This document shows positions 31,245 through 40,310 of a stretch of DNA of 51,550 bases, piece after piece. Origin of the DNA: a bacterium (lineage in GTDB: Bacteria > Patescibacteriota > Minisyncoccia > CAIUEV01); NCBI GenBank assembly GCA_021779915.1, contig JAJXZR010000046.1:1-51550 (forward strand). The letters are read 5' to 3'. Position 1 is the stretch's first letter; every line of letters begins with the position of its first letter. Below the pieces are notes generated by a model, which ran no database searches, was not told where the DNA came from, and saw only the letters and a list, made by a program, of their open reading frames with translations. Made by a program: the position numbers and the translations under genes.

Positions 31245-33536
31245 TCAATTCCCTCCACCTCGACTGCAAGCTTTTTCGGTTGGGGGTGGACCATTGGAAC
31301 TGTCTTTTTTATCCTTTTTATCTCCACTGCCTTGGTTCCAATTTTGCACTCCGTCCTCCCAATATTTAAACATCGGATCGTTTTGCGGTTTATCCGGAAT
31401 TGGCCCAAGGGGATCGCTTTTGTCAACATAATAAAGAATGGAGTGGGCATCGATGAAGGTTTTTTTCTTGGTGTACTTGTCAGGACAGTCATCTTCGGCC
31501 AGGAGTCCGGTTTTTTTATCGATTCGAACCTCAATTTTGTCTCCTAATTTTCCGTTAAGCATCGTTTTGTCTGGTAATTTAGATTCCATGGGAGCAATAA
31601 ATTTTTCTTTAAGAGAGTTGGCCAAAACTTTTCGCATATATTCGTTCCAGATAGGTGCGGCGACATAAACTCCCTCTCCCGCCCGAGTGGAACTGTTGTC
31701 GTTGTTTCCCGTCCAGACTCCGGTCACAATGGTAGGAGTGTAACCTACCGTCCATCCATCTTTAAATTCCTGAGTAGTTCCTGATTTAGCAGCTACATCG
31801 AAGCCATCGATGTAGAGAGCGCTATGACTCCCAAAAACTTTCGATCTTGCTCCATTGTCAGAAAGTACGCTGTTTATCTGCCTTGCCACCTCTTCTGACA
31901 TCACTTTTTTCCCTTTGCTTTCTGGTTTTTGATAAATTATTTTTCCATTGGCATCCTCAATTTTTAGTACCGATTGAGGATCTTGTCTGATTCCGTCATT
32001 GGCAAAAACCCCGTAGGCTGCAGTTTCTTCAAGAAGCGTTACACCTCCCCCTCCTAGCACCAGGGCTAATCCGTAATTTTTTGTATCAGTAAGAGTGCTT
32101 ATCCCCAACGAATTGGCAAAGTCAACTGCGTCAGGAACACCTACTAGATAAAGAGTTTTGACCGCGGGAATGTTGAGCGAGCAAGCCAAGGCTTGTCTCA
32201 TACTAACCGGACCGTTGAAAGACCCGTTAAAATTTTGAGGGATGTAATCTTTATCATTAACCTTAAAGTTGGTTTTAACATCATAAAGCATAGTGCTGGG
32301 ATTGTAGCCTTTAGTGAAGGCCAAAGCATAAACAAAAGGCTTAAAAGACGACCCTGGCTGTCTGAGCCTTGTCGTCACATTGACATTGCCATCATTGGCG
32401 GTATCGAAATAATCTCTTGATCCCACCATTGCCAAGATGTCCCCATTTTTTGGATCAATAGAAACTAGTGCGGCATTCCTAGAAGCAAAATTCTTCTCAT
32501 TTCTTTCCGCTCCCGCCCGAACTGCCTCCTCAGCCCATTGTTGTTTTTCATAATCAAGCGTGGTGTAAACTTTGAATCCTCCGCTTTGCACCGCTTCTTC
32601 TCCATATTTATCCACCAACCAGCTTTTAACATACATAACAAAATGCGGGGCTTTAATGGAATTCACAATCGGAATCACTCTTTTCAGGGCGTCATCCTGT
32701 TTAGCTACTTCCGCTTCTTGAGAAGAAATATAGCCAAGATTTACCATCCTATCCAGCACCCAAGCTTGTCTAGTTCTAAGCTCGTCCGTGTAGCTTCCAT
32801 AAGGTGAATAATGAGTAGGGGCTTGAGGAATAGCTGCCAACATACTGCATTCCGAGAGACTCAAATTGCTAGCGCTTTTTCCGAAAAAAGTCTGGGAAGC
32901 CGCTTCTATCCCATAAGCGTTAGAACCATAAGGAATCTGATTCAGATACATTTCCAATATTTGATCTTTGGAAAATTTTTGTTCTAATTCCAATGATAAA
33001 ATCGCTTCTTTAATTTTTCTTTGGAAGGTCTTGCTGTTGTCCAAAACGGAATTTTTTATGAGTTGCTGAGTTATTGTAGATGCACCCTGACTTTTTGATC
33101 CCCCCATAATGTCCTCGAAAGTCGCCCTCGCAATTGCCTTAAAATCCAATCCGTGATGATTATAAAATTCCGCGTCCTCTGCCGAGATAGTTGCGTCCTT
33201 GATACACTTGGGCATTTGATCAAAAGAAATAGCCGTCCGGTTTTCCTCCCCATGAATTTCATACAAGACAGTTTGCCCAGTTCGATCCAATATTTTCGTC
33301 GATTCAGCTACGTGCCTACTAGAAAGCCCTTCGGGACTCGGAAGATCCTTGGTGAAATAAGCCAGAACTCCGATTGTAAAAACAACAAAACCAGCAAAAC
33401 TCCAAAGTAAAAAATAAAGACATCCCCGCATGAATTTCTTTTTGGTAGGAACAGGGACTTCCCCGTTAATTTCATCAACAATTTCCTTGGGAATCTTGTT
33501 TTTCTTTCTGCCAGCTGGAAAATAAATTTTTGGCAC
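31245..33536 (-). CDS. Class A penicillin-binding protein (PBP1A-type transglycosylase/transpeptidase)
   Basis: A 763-residue bifunctional peptidoglycan synthase. It has a short cytoplasmic basic tail and one membrane helix (about 35-58). The GT51 glycosyltransferase has the catalytic Glu in SAEDAEFYNHHGLDF and GASTITQQLIKN. The transpeptidase has SxxK as PGSSFKPF, SxN as CSLN and KTG-type KSGTTQ. The C-terminal ~25 residues are low complexity (Lys, Asp, Gly, Pro). All active-site motifs are intact. With mreB and the dcw genes it shows a peptidoglycan wall. The gene starts at 33536 with no tidy Shine-Dalgarno. Confidence 0.96.
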   Translation of the reverse strand: MPKIYFPAGRKKNKIPKEIVDEINGEVPVPTKKKFMRGCLYFLLWSFAGFVVFTIGVLAYFTKDLPSPEGLSSRHVAESTKILDRTGQTVLYEIHGEENRTAISFDQMPKCIKDATISAEDAEFYNHHGLDFKAIARATFEDIMGGSKSQGASTITQQLIKNSVLDNSKTFQRKIKEAILSLELEQKFSKDQILEMYLNQIPYGSNAYGIEAASQTFFGKSASNLSLSECSMLAAIPQAPTHYSPYGSYTDELRTRQAWVLDRMVNLGYISSQEAEVAKQDDALKRVIPIVNSIKAPHFVMYVKSWLVDKYGEEAVQSGGFKVYTTLDYEKQQWAEEAVRAGAERNEKNFASRNAALVSIDPKNGDILAMVGSRDYFDTANDGNVNVTTRLRQPGSSFKPFVYALAFTKGYNPSTMLYDVKTNFKVNDKDYIPQNFNGSFNGPVSMRQALACSLNIPAVKTLYLVGVPDAVDFANSLGISTLTDTKNYGLALVLGGGGVTLLEETAAYGVFANDGIRQDPQSVLKIEDANGKIIYQKPESKGKKVMSEEVARQINSVLSDNGARSKVFGSHSALYIDGFDVAAKSGTTQEFKDGWTVGYTPTIVTGVWTGNNDNSSTRAGEGVYVAAPIWNEYMRKVLANSLKEKFIAPMESKLPDKTMLNGKLGDKIEVRIDKKTGLLAEDDCPDKYTKKKTFIDAHSILYYVDKSDPLGPIPDKPQNDPMFKYWEDGVQNWNQGSGDKKDKKDSSNGPPPTEKACSRGGGN

Positions 33537-33595
33537 AAATGGTAGTTGAATTATTAAATTCTTTTGATTTTAACCTAAAAAAACGAGAAAAGAAA

Positions 33596-33890
33596 GTTTA
33601 AAATTCAATTTTCAATTTCACAATGCTCTAATTTTAAAAACAAGAGAATTTTGTAGACTCTCTGTGTCATCCCGGGCTTGACCCGGGATCCAGGAGAGTA
33701 GGTTTAGTCTAATAAAATGTTATTAAGTTCAGTTTTTTAACGACAGGCGTTGAAATAACACTCTGTTAGTCTAACTGGATCCCGGATCAAGCCCGGGATG
33801 ACAAAAGAACTACAATTTTTCTTTGTTTGAATAATTGAGAAATTAATAAATTGAAAATTGATTGAAAATTATAAATTGGAAATTGGAAAT
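33596..33890. repeat. AT-word arms enclosing a full TGTCATCC-ended element
   Basis: The element proper is 33665-33803. Its ends are TGTCATCCCGGGCTTGACCC and CAAGCCCGGGATGACA, with internal TTAGTCTAAT and TTAGTCTAAC as an inner pair and AATGTTATT/AATAACACT further in. The whole lies between AT-rich word arms. The 359-base gap before PBP1A contains only this. Confidence 0.85.
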
Positions 33891-33895
33891 TGAAT

Positions 33896-34402
33896 TTAAG
33901 CCGCTTTCTTGTCCTCTTCCAAACTCCATTCTCTCCCAATTTCGCTCTTTAAAAAATCCGGATTTTGCTCCAATTTTTTTAAGTATTCGTACAATTCGCC
34001 CATTTTTGTCCTAATAATTCTGATTTCATTTTGATCATTACTGATAGTTTCTCCCTTTGCTAGGGATTTTTCAAGTCTGTTAACAAGAGGAAGGACAATT
34101 CCCTCAAAATTTCCTATTTTGTCGTGAAAATAGTTGTGTTTAACAATCGCCTCTGCCGATTGCAGGGAAGTTTCGATTCCTTTTCCAATCAGTACCAGCA
34201 TTTTCCATACAAAAAATACCTCTTCTTGGAACTCGTTATCACCTTGAAATACAGGAATATTTTGTACCCGCCCATTCTTCAAAAACGATTCAATCTTCGA
34301 CATCCTGTCAAGCAATATTTTACATTCTTCCTTCACCGCCAGCATATTTTTACCCTCCTGGGAAAGACCTTCTTCTTGAAAATATTCTTGTTTATTTTCC
34401 AC
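33896..34402 (-). CDS. Hypothetical helical protein
   Basis: A 168-residue, acidic, mostly helical protein with a GTG start. There is no membrane segment and no recognised domain. It is isolated: both flanks are full TGTCATCC-type elements (33665-33803 and 34446-34594), so it could be a cargo-like or recently inserted gene, though its base composition looks like its neighbours. Function unknown. Confidence 0.5.
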   Translation of the reverse strand: MENKQEYFQEEGLSQEGKNMLAVKEECKILLDRMSKIESFLKNGRVQNIPVFQGDNEFQEEVFFVWKMLVLIGKGIETSLQSAEAIVKHNYFHDKIGNFEGIVLPLVNRLEKSLAKGETISNDQNEIRIIRTKMGELYEYLKKLEQNPDFLKSEIGREWSLEEDKKAA

Positions 34403-34445
34403 CTTAAAAAATTAAAAAATTAATAAAAAACCGTTTACCCTTCCG

Positions 34446-34594
34446 TGTCATCCCGGGCTTGACCCGGGATCCAGGAAAGTAGAACTAGTCTAATGAAATG
34501 TTATTATGTTCAGTTTCTTAATAATACACATTAAAATAACATTCTCTTAGTCTAATCATGTTTCCTGGATCCCGACTCGGGGGCCGGGATGACA
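34446..34594. repeat. TGTCATCC-ended miniature element, second full copy
   Basis: Ends TGTCATCCCGGGCTTGACCC and GGGGGCCGGGATGACA, with inner CTAGTCTAAT and TTAGTCTAAT words. Very close to the copy at 33665 for its left half, with the right end diverged. Confidence 0.85.
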
Positions 34595-34627
34595 CCTGTT
34601 GACAAGTTTCTTAAAGATCCATTAGAT

Positions 34628-35728
34628 TCAGATTGATTCTAACATTATTTTTTTTGTTTCAACAGCACATCTCTGCCAACTGAATTTTTGCAGGTTTAAA
34701 AGACCCAAAGTTTGCAGTTGTTTTAATTTTTCTGGGTTTTTATATAAATTGACTATTTTTTTTGCAATTTTCTCTTCCTTTTCGGTGCTATCCACAAAAA
34801 TAATTCCTTCCCCTCCGACTTCCTCAAGACCACTGTCTTTTATAACGATTGGAACAGCACTAAAATTTTGCGCTTCAAGCACGGGAAAGCCAAAGCCTTC
34901 GTAAGCGCTTAGATACAACAAAAAATGGGAATTTTTGAGATATTCATTCTTTTCTTCTTCGGAAAAATATTTTTTGTAAACGATGTTATTTTTGTTGTGA
35001 TCTATCAGTTCTTTTAGTTTAGTATTCTTTATCCTTCCTGAAATATAGAGCTTGGCTTGCCCTCGGGTAATTTTTTTAATCCAAAGAAAAATTTTCACCG
35101 CCTTTCTCAAATTTTTTCTGGAATTTCCGTTTCCGGCAAAAGCGATGCACTTAAGCATTTCCTGACTCTTCTGTAAGGCCTGACTATTTGGTTTTTCTAA
35201 AGTCCCCGGACCACTTTGAATGACTTTAATAAGGCTTAGAGGAATATTATAGAATTTTGCAATATCTTCTTTGGTATGCCTAGAAACAGCGATTATAACA
35301 GCGCTCTTCTTGAGAACCGGTTTTATTAAAAATATTTCTTCGATCTTTTTAATAAAACTGCTTTTTTGTTTTACATATTTTCCTTCCAATCCGTGAATTA
35401 CGTTAACCGTTGGAATGCCAGAAAGAAAAAATGGCGCCATATAAGAAGGCGAGAAGAGAAGAAGCGGAGGATGTTTACGAAGATATTTCGCTAAATAAAT
35501 CTGAGTCCAGAATATTTTTCCTTCCAGTGGTTTTATTTCCCAATTTGAAGGAAGGGGAAGAGGTTGATTTTTATTATTTAACAGATGTTGAGGGACAAAC
35601 AAAATCACCTTGGGATCATCTTCTTTCCATTCCAAAGCCAAGTGTTTTAAGAGCTGAAAGGCATAAAATTCAACGCCGGTTTTGTAGGATTTAAAGATGG
35701 AAGTGGCGTTTATGGCAACGTAGGACAT
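34628..35728 (-). CDS. Glycosyltransferase, GT4 family
   Basis: A 366-residue GT-B glycosyltransferase. The N-terminal domain has the acceptor-side motif around VNVIHGLEGKY. The C-terminal donor domain has AGNGNSRKNLRKAVKIF, a Rossmann start, LYISGRIKNTKL, and HFLLYLSAYEGFGFPVLEAQNFSAVPIV with the EX7E-type donor site. It probably uses a nucleotide sugar for surface glycan assembly. It lies near mreB and another GT4 enzyme, suggesting a cell-envelope region. The exact sugar is unknown. Confidence 0.85.
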   Translation of the reverse strand: MSYVAINATSIFKSYKTGVEFYAFQLLKHLALEWKEDDPKVILFVPQHLLNNKNQPLPLPSNWEIKPLEGKIFWTQIYLAKYLRKHPPLLLFSPSYMAPFFLSGIPTVNVIHGLEGKYVKQKSSFIKKIEEIFLIKPVLKKSAVIIAVSRHTKEDIAKFYNIPLSLIKVIQSGPGTLEKPNSQALQKSQEMLKCIAFAGNGNSRKNLRKAVKIFLWIKKITRGQAKLYISGRIKNTKLKELIDHNKNNIVYKKYFSEEEKNEYLKNSHFLLYLSAYEGFGFPVLEAQNFSAVPIVIKDSGLEEVGGEGIIFVDSTEKEEKIAKKIVNLYKNPEKLKQLQTLGLLNLQKFSWQRCAVETKKIMLESI

Positions 35729-35742
35729 AGAAGCAATAGTTT

Positions 35743-35828
35743 AGAAAGTTTAGAAAGTATAAAGTTTAGAAAGAAATAATTTTCCCAATTTTTAATTTTC
35801 TTAACTTTCCAAACCTTCTAAACTTTCC
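35743..35828. repeat. Word-arm palindrome before the mreB stop
   Basis: Left AGTTTAGAAAGTTTAGAAAG, right CTTTCCAAACCTTCTAAACT. Same word type as at 17474-17546. Confidence 0.6.
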
Positions 35829-36829
35829 TAGCTTATCAAACTTCGTTTATACGTATCCAGATTCTCCAGCACAATCTGAATTCCCTTTATAACGCAAGTG
35901 GTAGGTTCATCGGCAACGTAGCAGGGAACTCCGACTGCTTTAGCCAGAAGATTGTCGAGATTTTTCAGTTGAGCGCTTCCTCCCGTCAAAATCATCCCCC
36001 TGTCAATAATATCCGCTGCTAGTTCCGGCGGGGTTTCCTGCAACACTTTTTTGATTGCCTGAATGGTTTCTCGGAGTTCATCCTGAATCGCCTCAGTCAC
36101 TTCGTTACTTCTGAGATTAATAACTTTAGGAAGACCAGTGCTTAGGTCTCTTCCTCGCACTTCCATTTTATCTTCTTTGCTTTGCAGTATGGCACTTCCC
36201 AATTTTATTTTGCACTTTTCCGCCGTCTGTTCTCCAATTGCCAGCATGTATTTTTTTCTCACGTAGTCCGTGATAGCCTCATCAAATTTGTTGCCACCTA
36301 CTCTAGCAGAATAGGCCGAAACAATCCCACCCAAGGATATCACCGCGATTTCCGCCGTTCCTCCTCCAATATCGATAATGATGTTACCTGCCGGAGAATT
36401 GATGGGAATACCGGCTCCAATAGCAGCCAAAACTGGTTTTTTGACAAGATAGGCCGATTTTGCCCCCGCTTCAAGAGCCGCGTCTACTACTGCCCTTCTC
36501 TCGGTCGAAGTAATTCCCGCCGGGATAGAAATCAAAATCTCCGGACGAAATATTTTAACCGCACCAGTAACCTTGTGAATAAAATAATAAATCAAGGCTT
36601 CTGTTACCCGAAAATCGGCAATTACTCCGTCTTTCAAGGGGCAAGCCGCTTTGATTATTTCCGGAGTTTTTCCCAACATTTCTTTTGCCTCGTGTCCAAC
36701 TGCCAAAATTTTGTTATCATCCAAAGAAATAGCCACCACTGAAGGCTCGCTGGCAACCACTCCTTTCTTGGGAACAGTCACTACCGTGTTGGAAGTACCA
36801 AGATCAATGCCAATTCTGCGAGAAAACAT
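35828..36829 (-). CDS. mreB: Rod-shape determining protein MreB
   Basis: The bacterial actin that guides lateral wall synthesis. The 333-residue protein has the phosphate-1 motif GIDLGTSNT at the N terminus, phosphate-2 IIDIGGGTAEIAVISLGG, and the adenosine motif MILTGGSAQLKNLDNL. The usual mreC/mreD do not follow; the gene is flanked by glycosyltransferases and repeats. It points to an elongated cell with a MreB-directed wall machine together with the PBP1A nearby. Confidence 0.96.
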   Translation of the reverse strand: MFSRRIGIDLGTSNTVVTVPKKGVVASEPSVVAISLDDNKILAVGHEAKEMLGKTPEIIKAACPLKDGVIADFRVTEALIYYFIHKVTGAVKIFRPEILISIPAGITSTERRAVVDAALEAGAKSAYLVKKPVLAAIGAGIPINSPAGNIIIDIGGGTAEIAVISLGGIVSAYSARVGGNKFDEAITDYVRKKYMLAIGEQTAEKCKIKLGSAILQSKEDKMEVRGRDLSTGLPKVINLRSNEVTEAIQDELRETIQAIKKVLQETPPELAADIIDRGMILTGGSAQLKNLDNLLAKAVGVPCYVADEPTTCVIKGIQIVLENLDTYKRSLIS

Positions 36830-36834
36830 AGGGA

Positions 36835-37148
36835 TAGGATTAAAATTTTTGAATTTTGTAATTTTTAAATTTTGTAAATAAATTCTAATTTTTTAAATTT
36901 TTAAACCTCATGTTTATGTGTCATCCCGGCCTCCGAGCCGGGATCCAGGAAATAGGACTAGCCTAACAAAATGCTATTTCAATGTTTATCGTTAAAAAAC
37001 TAAACATACTAACATTTTATCAGACTAACACCACTCTCCTAGATCCCGGGTCAAGCCCGGGATGACACGTGGTTTTGATATTTACTAGTTTAAAAAATTT
37101 AGAAATTTAGAAATTTAGATTTATTTAAAAATTACAAAATTTAAAAAT
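36835..37148. repeat. AT-word arms enclosing a full TGTCATCC-ended element
   Basis: The element is 36919-37067: ends TGTCATCCCGGCCTCCGAGC and TCAAGCCCGGGATGACA, with inner AAATGCTATTTC and related words. It is flanked by AAATTTTTAAAT-type arms. The gap of about 320 bases before mreB holds nothing else. Confidence 0.8.
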
Positions 37149-38285
37149 TTAAAAATTAACTTTCTCCCCAACAACCTTCAAAAACTCCTCCTTAAACCTT
37201 TCTTTACTAAATCTCTTAGCACTTTCTTTCAAATAGGTCGCTTGATAATTTTTCTCATTTTCCACTAATCTTCGCAATCCGTCAACTAGAGTTTCCACTT
37301 CCGGCGCGTTGAAAAATTCTCCGGTTTTTCCTTCTTCGACAATTTCCTCGGCCCCTCCTTTTCGAAGGGCTAGTACCGGTTTTCCGCTAGCCATTGCCTC
37401 AACCATAGTGATTCCAAAATCATCTTCTCCTGGGAAAATCAGAGCCCTGGCACCGGAATACAGTTTGGCCAATTTTCTCTCCGGAACAAAACCAAGAAAT
37501 CGAATATTTCTGTTTGCCATTTTCATCAGTCTCTTTTTTTCTTTTCCTTCTCCAGCAATAACAAGTGGCCATTTTAGACGATTAAAGGCTTCCACCACTA
37601 AATTGATGTTTTTATAAGGAGAAAGTCTCGAAACAACTAAAAAATACTTTCCTGTCCGTTCTTGTTCTTTAATAAATTTCTCGATATCTACCGGCGGGTA
37701 AACAACCTTGGCTTTTCTTTTGTAATATTTCCTGATTCTTTGTGCGGTATAATGAGAATTAGCGATGAATAAATCAACTCTTCTGGCACTGGACTGATCC
37801 CACATTCTGAGGTAATTGAGAATCACCCGGATAACAATTTTTCTGGGCGAAAAGAAATTTTTCTTTCCAAAAGTATCAAAAAAATATTCCTCGCTAGAAT
37901 CCCAAAGATAACGAGTGGGGGTGTGGCAATAACAAATATGCACTGTTTTAGGTTTTACTACCAGCCCTTTCATAAAGGAAGATGTGGAAGAGACAACCAT
38001 ATCATATTCCCTCAAATCAATCGATTCGGCAACAATCGGGTAAAGTGGCAACAAATACTTATGTGGCACTATAAAGGCTATTTTATCTAAAAATGAGCTC
38101 ATTATTTTTCTTTTTCCAAGAAACATTTTTAAAACAAAAGACTCTTTTTTTAATAAAGTAAAAATTGGCGCCTCGGGGAAAATTTTAGCTATCTCCACAA
38201 GCACCCTCTCCGCCCCTCCTTGGTAAAGCAAGAAGTCATGGGCAATAGCAACGTTTAAATTGTTTTTTTTGGGTAAAGAGTTCAT
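37149..38285 (-). CDS. Glycosyltransferase, GT4 family
   Basis: A 378-residue GT-B enzyme. The N terminus AIAHDFLLYQGGAERVLVEIAKIFPEAP has the GG loop typical of GT4. The middle part is CYCHTPTRYLWDSSEEYFF, and the C-terminal donor domain carries VVSRLSPYKNINLVVEAFN, LVIAGEGKEKKRL and FPGEDDFGITMVEAMASGKPVLALRKGG, the EX7E donor site. It is well conserved and probably acts on a surface polysaccharide or lipid carrier. It is alone between two repeats. Confidence 0.9.
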   Translation of the reverse strand: MNSLPKKNNLNVAIAHDFLLYQGGAERVLVEIAKIFPEAPIFTLLKKESFVLKMFLGKRKIMSSFLDKIAFIVPHKYLLPLYPIVAESIDLREYDMVVSSTSSFMKGLVVKPKTVHICYCHTPTRYLWDSSEEYFFDTFGKKNFFSPRKIVIRVILNYLRMWDQSSARRVDLFIANSHYTAQRIRKYYKRKAKVVYPPVDIEKFIKEQERTGKYFLVVSRLSPYKNINLVVEAFNRLKWPLVIAGEGKEKKRLMKMANRNIRFLGFVPERKLAKLYSGARALIFPGEDDFGITMVEAMASGKPVLALRKGGAEEIVEEGKTGEFFNAPEVETLVDGLRRLVENEKNYQATYLKESAKRFSKERFKEEFLKVVGEKVNF

Positions 38286-38306
38286 AAAGCGGAATTAACA
38301 ATAACG

Positions 38307-38571
38307 TGTCATCCCGAGCCCCAAACCATTCGGTACGGGGTAAACTTGACCCGGGATCCAGGAGAATGGGAAATTACTCTAATTGACCTAATTATACTAA
38401 TTGACCTAAAAAAGCACCAAAGACCAAATAATAAAAAATAAAGTTTAAAAATTGGTTTTTGGGATTTTGTTTAGAATAACCTGCCTGCCGGTAGGCAAGT
38501 TAGGTTAATTAGTGCAATTAGAATAATTAATTAGCCTAACTGGATTCCCGGTCGACACGCCGGGTATGACA
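38307..38571. repeat. Long TGTCATCC-ended element with internal GCCTGCCGGTAGGC hairpin
   Basis: At 265 bp this is longer than the ~145-bp copies. Left end TGTCATCCCGAGCCCCAAAC, right end GACACGCCGGGTATGACA. The inside holds TAATTGACCTAATTA words and a CTGCCTGCCGGTAGGCA hairpin. It fills the 309-base gap. Confidence 0.8.
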
Positions 38572-38594
38572 CATTAACACTGGTTTTACTTTAT

Positions 38595-39407
38595 TTAACG
38601 TATCTCCTCCATCCATTCATCCGGTATCATCCTTTTATTCTGTCTCCAGGCTTTGTTGAAAAGCTTAAAAAGCATCTCGTCTTTTTGATTCAGGTTACTG
38701 TTTGAAAAAACCTCTCGTCCCGCAAGAGAAAGAAAAAAATAAGGATGCATCAATATTTCTGGAACTAGCATTTTTTGCCAAAAAGAATTTTGTACCAAAG
38801 TCAATGAATATCTCTTTTTCCAATCTTTCAGGTTCTGACTTTTCAGAATAAAATAGAGAAAAAATGATGACAAACTAAAAATCGCAAGACCACCCCAAAA
38901 GAATTTTCCGCCAATATCGGGAAAGAAAAAGTCAAAAATATCGGGATTAACGTGAGAGCGAAAATCGTTGGACAGTTCAATCCCTCCAATAGAAAAAAGG
39001 ATCAACCCGAAAATTTCCATTCCTTTCAAAAATATTTGAGTCATCTTTCTGATATATTTTCCAGAAAAAAATTCGAAAGTTAACAAACTGAGATTTTTTT
39101 TCATTCTTTCCGCGCTGTTATCTTTTGAATTGTTTCTTTCGATTTTCCAGAACATAAAAAGAGAAGTAAATATTGATTTTTTCCCACCAACAATAATGAA
39201 GTTCACTATCGCTATGGGAAAAATCAACAACAAAATAAAAGAAACGAGTGTGCTAAAAAACAATAAAGAAGCCATTATAATCTGGCTTAGAAAAAAAAGA
39301 CCATCTCTTTTTTCCTTTAAAACCCAAGAAGGACAGACAGACCAGAAGATCGATAAAGGAATGTATCTCAAATAAAAAAACCCCCAAAGAAAAATCAAGC
39401 TCCTCAT
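38595..39407 (-). CDS. Hypothetical membrane protein
   Basis: A 270-residue protein with five or six hydrophobic segments and basic loops. The sequence ends EWMEEIR after a soluble stretch. No domain recognised. It is rich in Phe, Ser and Lys. It is isolated on the minus strand between repeats and divergent from the pilin-like gene. Possible roles are in envelope or transport; nothing more specific is supported. Confidence 0.55.
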   Translation of the reverse strand: MRSLIFLWGFFYLRYIPLSIFWSVCPSWVLKEKRDGLFFLSQIIMASLLFFSTLVSFILLLIFPIAIVNFIIVGGKKSIFTSLFMFWKIERNNSKDNSAERMKKNLSLLTFEFFSGKYIRKMTQIFLKGMEIFGLILFSIGGIELSNDFRSHVNPDIFDFFFPDIGGKFFWGGLAIFSLSSFFLYFILKSQNLKDWKKRYSLTLVQNSFWQKMLVPEILMHPYFFLSLAGREVFSNSNLNQKDEMLFKLFNKAWRQNKRMIPDEWMEEIR

Positions 39408-39455
39408 TAATAAAATAAAAAATAAGGCAACTAGTTATTAGATACTTACTGATAT

Positions 39456-39607
39456 ATTGACAAAAGTCAAAAGTACCTAGTGAAAGGTAAAAGTACTTTG
39501 TAAAAAGTAAAAAATTAAAAGTCTATGTATAAATAATGGCAGTATTAGAATTTTCCTTTTTACTTTCGACTTTTGCCTAGGTACTTTTACCTATTGTTGA
39601 CTTTTTT
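39456..39607. repeat. Word-arm palindrome (AAAAGTACTT type) before the pilin-like gene
   Basis: Left words CAAAAGTCAAAAGTACC and AAAGTACTTTGT, right TTTACTTTCGACTTTTGCC and GGTACTTTTACC. The arms mirror each other word by word with imperfect length. Confidence 0.65.
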
Positions 39608-39623
39608 AAATACTTAAAGAAAT

Positions 39624-40106
39624 ATGAAAGTAAGAAACCAAGGTGGGATTTTTCCCATTTTAAAGCAACGCCTCATTATGCCAGTGAATAAAAAAATAAA
39701 AAGAAACAATTTCAAATTAGGAGTCGTTAATTATTGTCTTTTCGCGATTTTCTGCGCCTATTTTTCCGTTCCCCTGCTCGCAAAAGCGGAAAGCGGTTGG
39801 AAACTGGAAGTGCCTCTTCCAGGTCTGGGAGGAGGGAAGAGCGTTGATATAGCAAACTATGTAATTAAAATATACAATATAGCCGGAGGAATTGTCGGGA
39901 TTGTCGGAGTACTCATGTTTATGATTGGAGGGTTTCAATATATGATTGCCGCAGGCAAAAAAGACATGTCTTCTGAAGCGAAAAAAAGTATGATCAATGC
40001 AATCATCGGGATCGCTCTGGTTTTAACTGCCCGAGTTGTTTTGGGTACTATCAATAAAGAATTGATAGATTTACAAAGTCTTAATTTAGGAGGAGGAAAC
40101 CAGTAA
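39624..40106 (+). CDS. Pilin-like protein of the TrbC/VirB2 (Mbov_0395) type
   Basis: A 160-residue small membrane protein. A signal-peptide-like N terminus (LGVVNYCLFAIFCAYFSVPLLAKAES, cleavage probably after AKA) is followed by a short loop. Two hydrophobic helices, NIAGGIVGIVGVLMFMIGGFQYM and KSMINAIIGIALVLTARVVL, lie either side of a charged AAGKKDMSSEAKK turn. This is the VirB2/TrbC layout seen in CPR as pilin-like conjugal transfer proteins. An ATG at 39678 is an alternative start. No VirB4 or other T4SS gene is in the window, so its machine is unknown. Confidence 0.75.
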   Translation: MKVRNQGGIFPILKQRLIMPVNKKIKRNNFKLGVVNYCLFAIFCAYFSVPLLAKAESGWKLEVPLPGLGGGKSVDIANYVIKIYNIAGGIVGIVGVLMFMIGGFQYMIAAGKKDMSSEAKKSMINAIIGIALVLTARVVLGTINKELIDLQSLNLGGGNQ

Positions 40107-40310
40107 TAGAATTTCTAATTCCTAATTCACCTAAGTTCTAATAAAAATCACAATGAACAAAATATCTAATTAAAAAATATTTTAACATTGAACATTGAGA
40201 CTTTTATTAGGTAAATTAGAAATTATTTTTATTACCCTAGATCCCGGCTCGAAGGACGGAATGACAGATAAATTATAAAATTACAAAATTTAAAAATTCT
40301 ATTACCCCCT

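Noticed and set aside
32193-33410. Several plus-strand ORFs of 75-89 codons opposite PBP1A
   Set aside because: Shadows of the PBP1A coding frame.
36182-36742. 186-residue plus-strand ORF
   Set aside because: Antisense to mreB, which is complete and conserved on the other strand.
39624-40106. Type IV secretion or conjugation locus
   Set aside because: Only the pilin-like gene is present; no VirB4, VirB6, VirD4 or relaxase is nearby.
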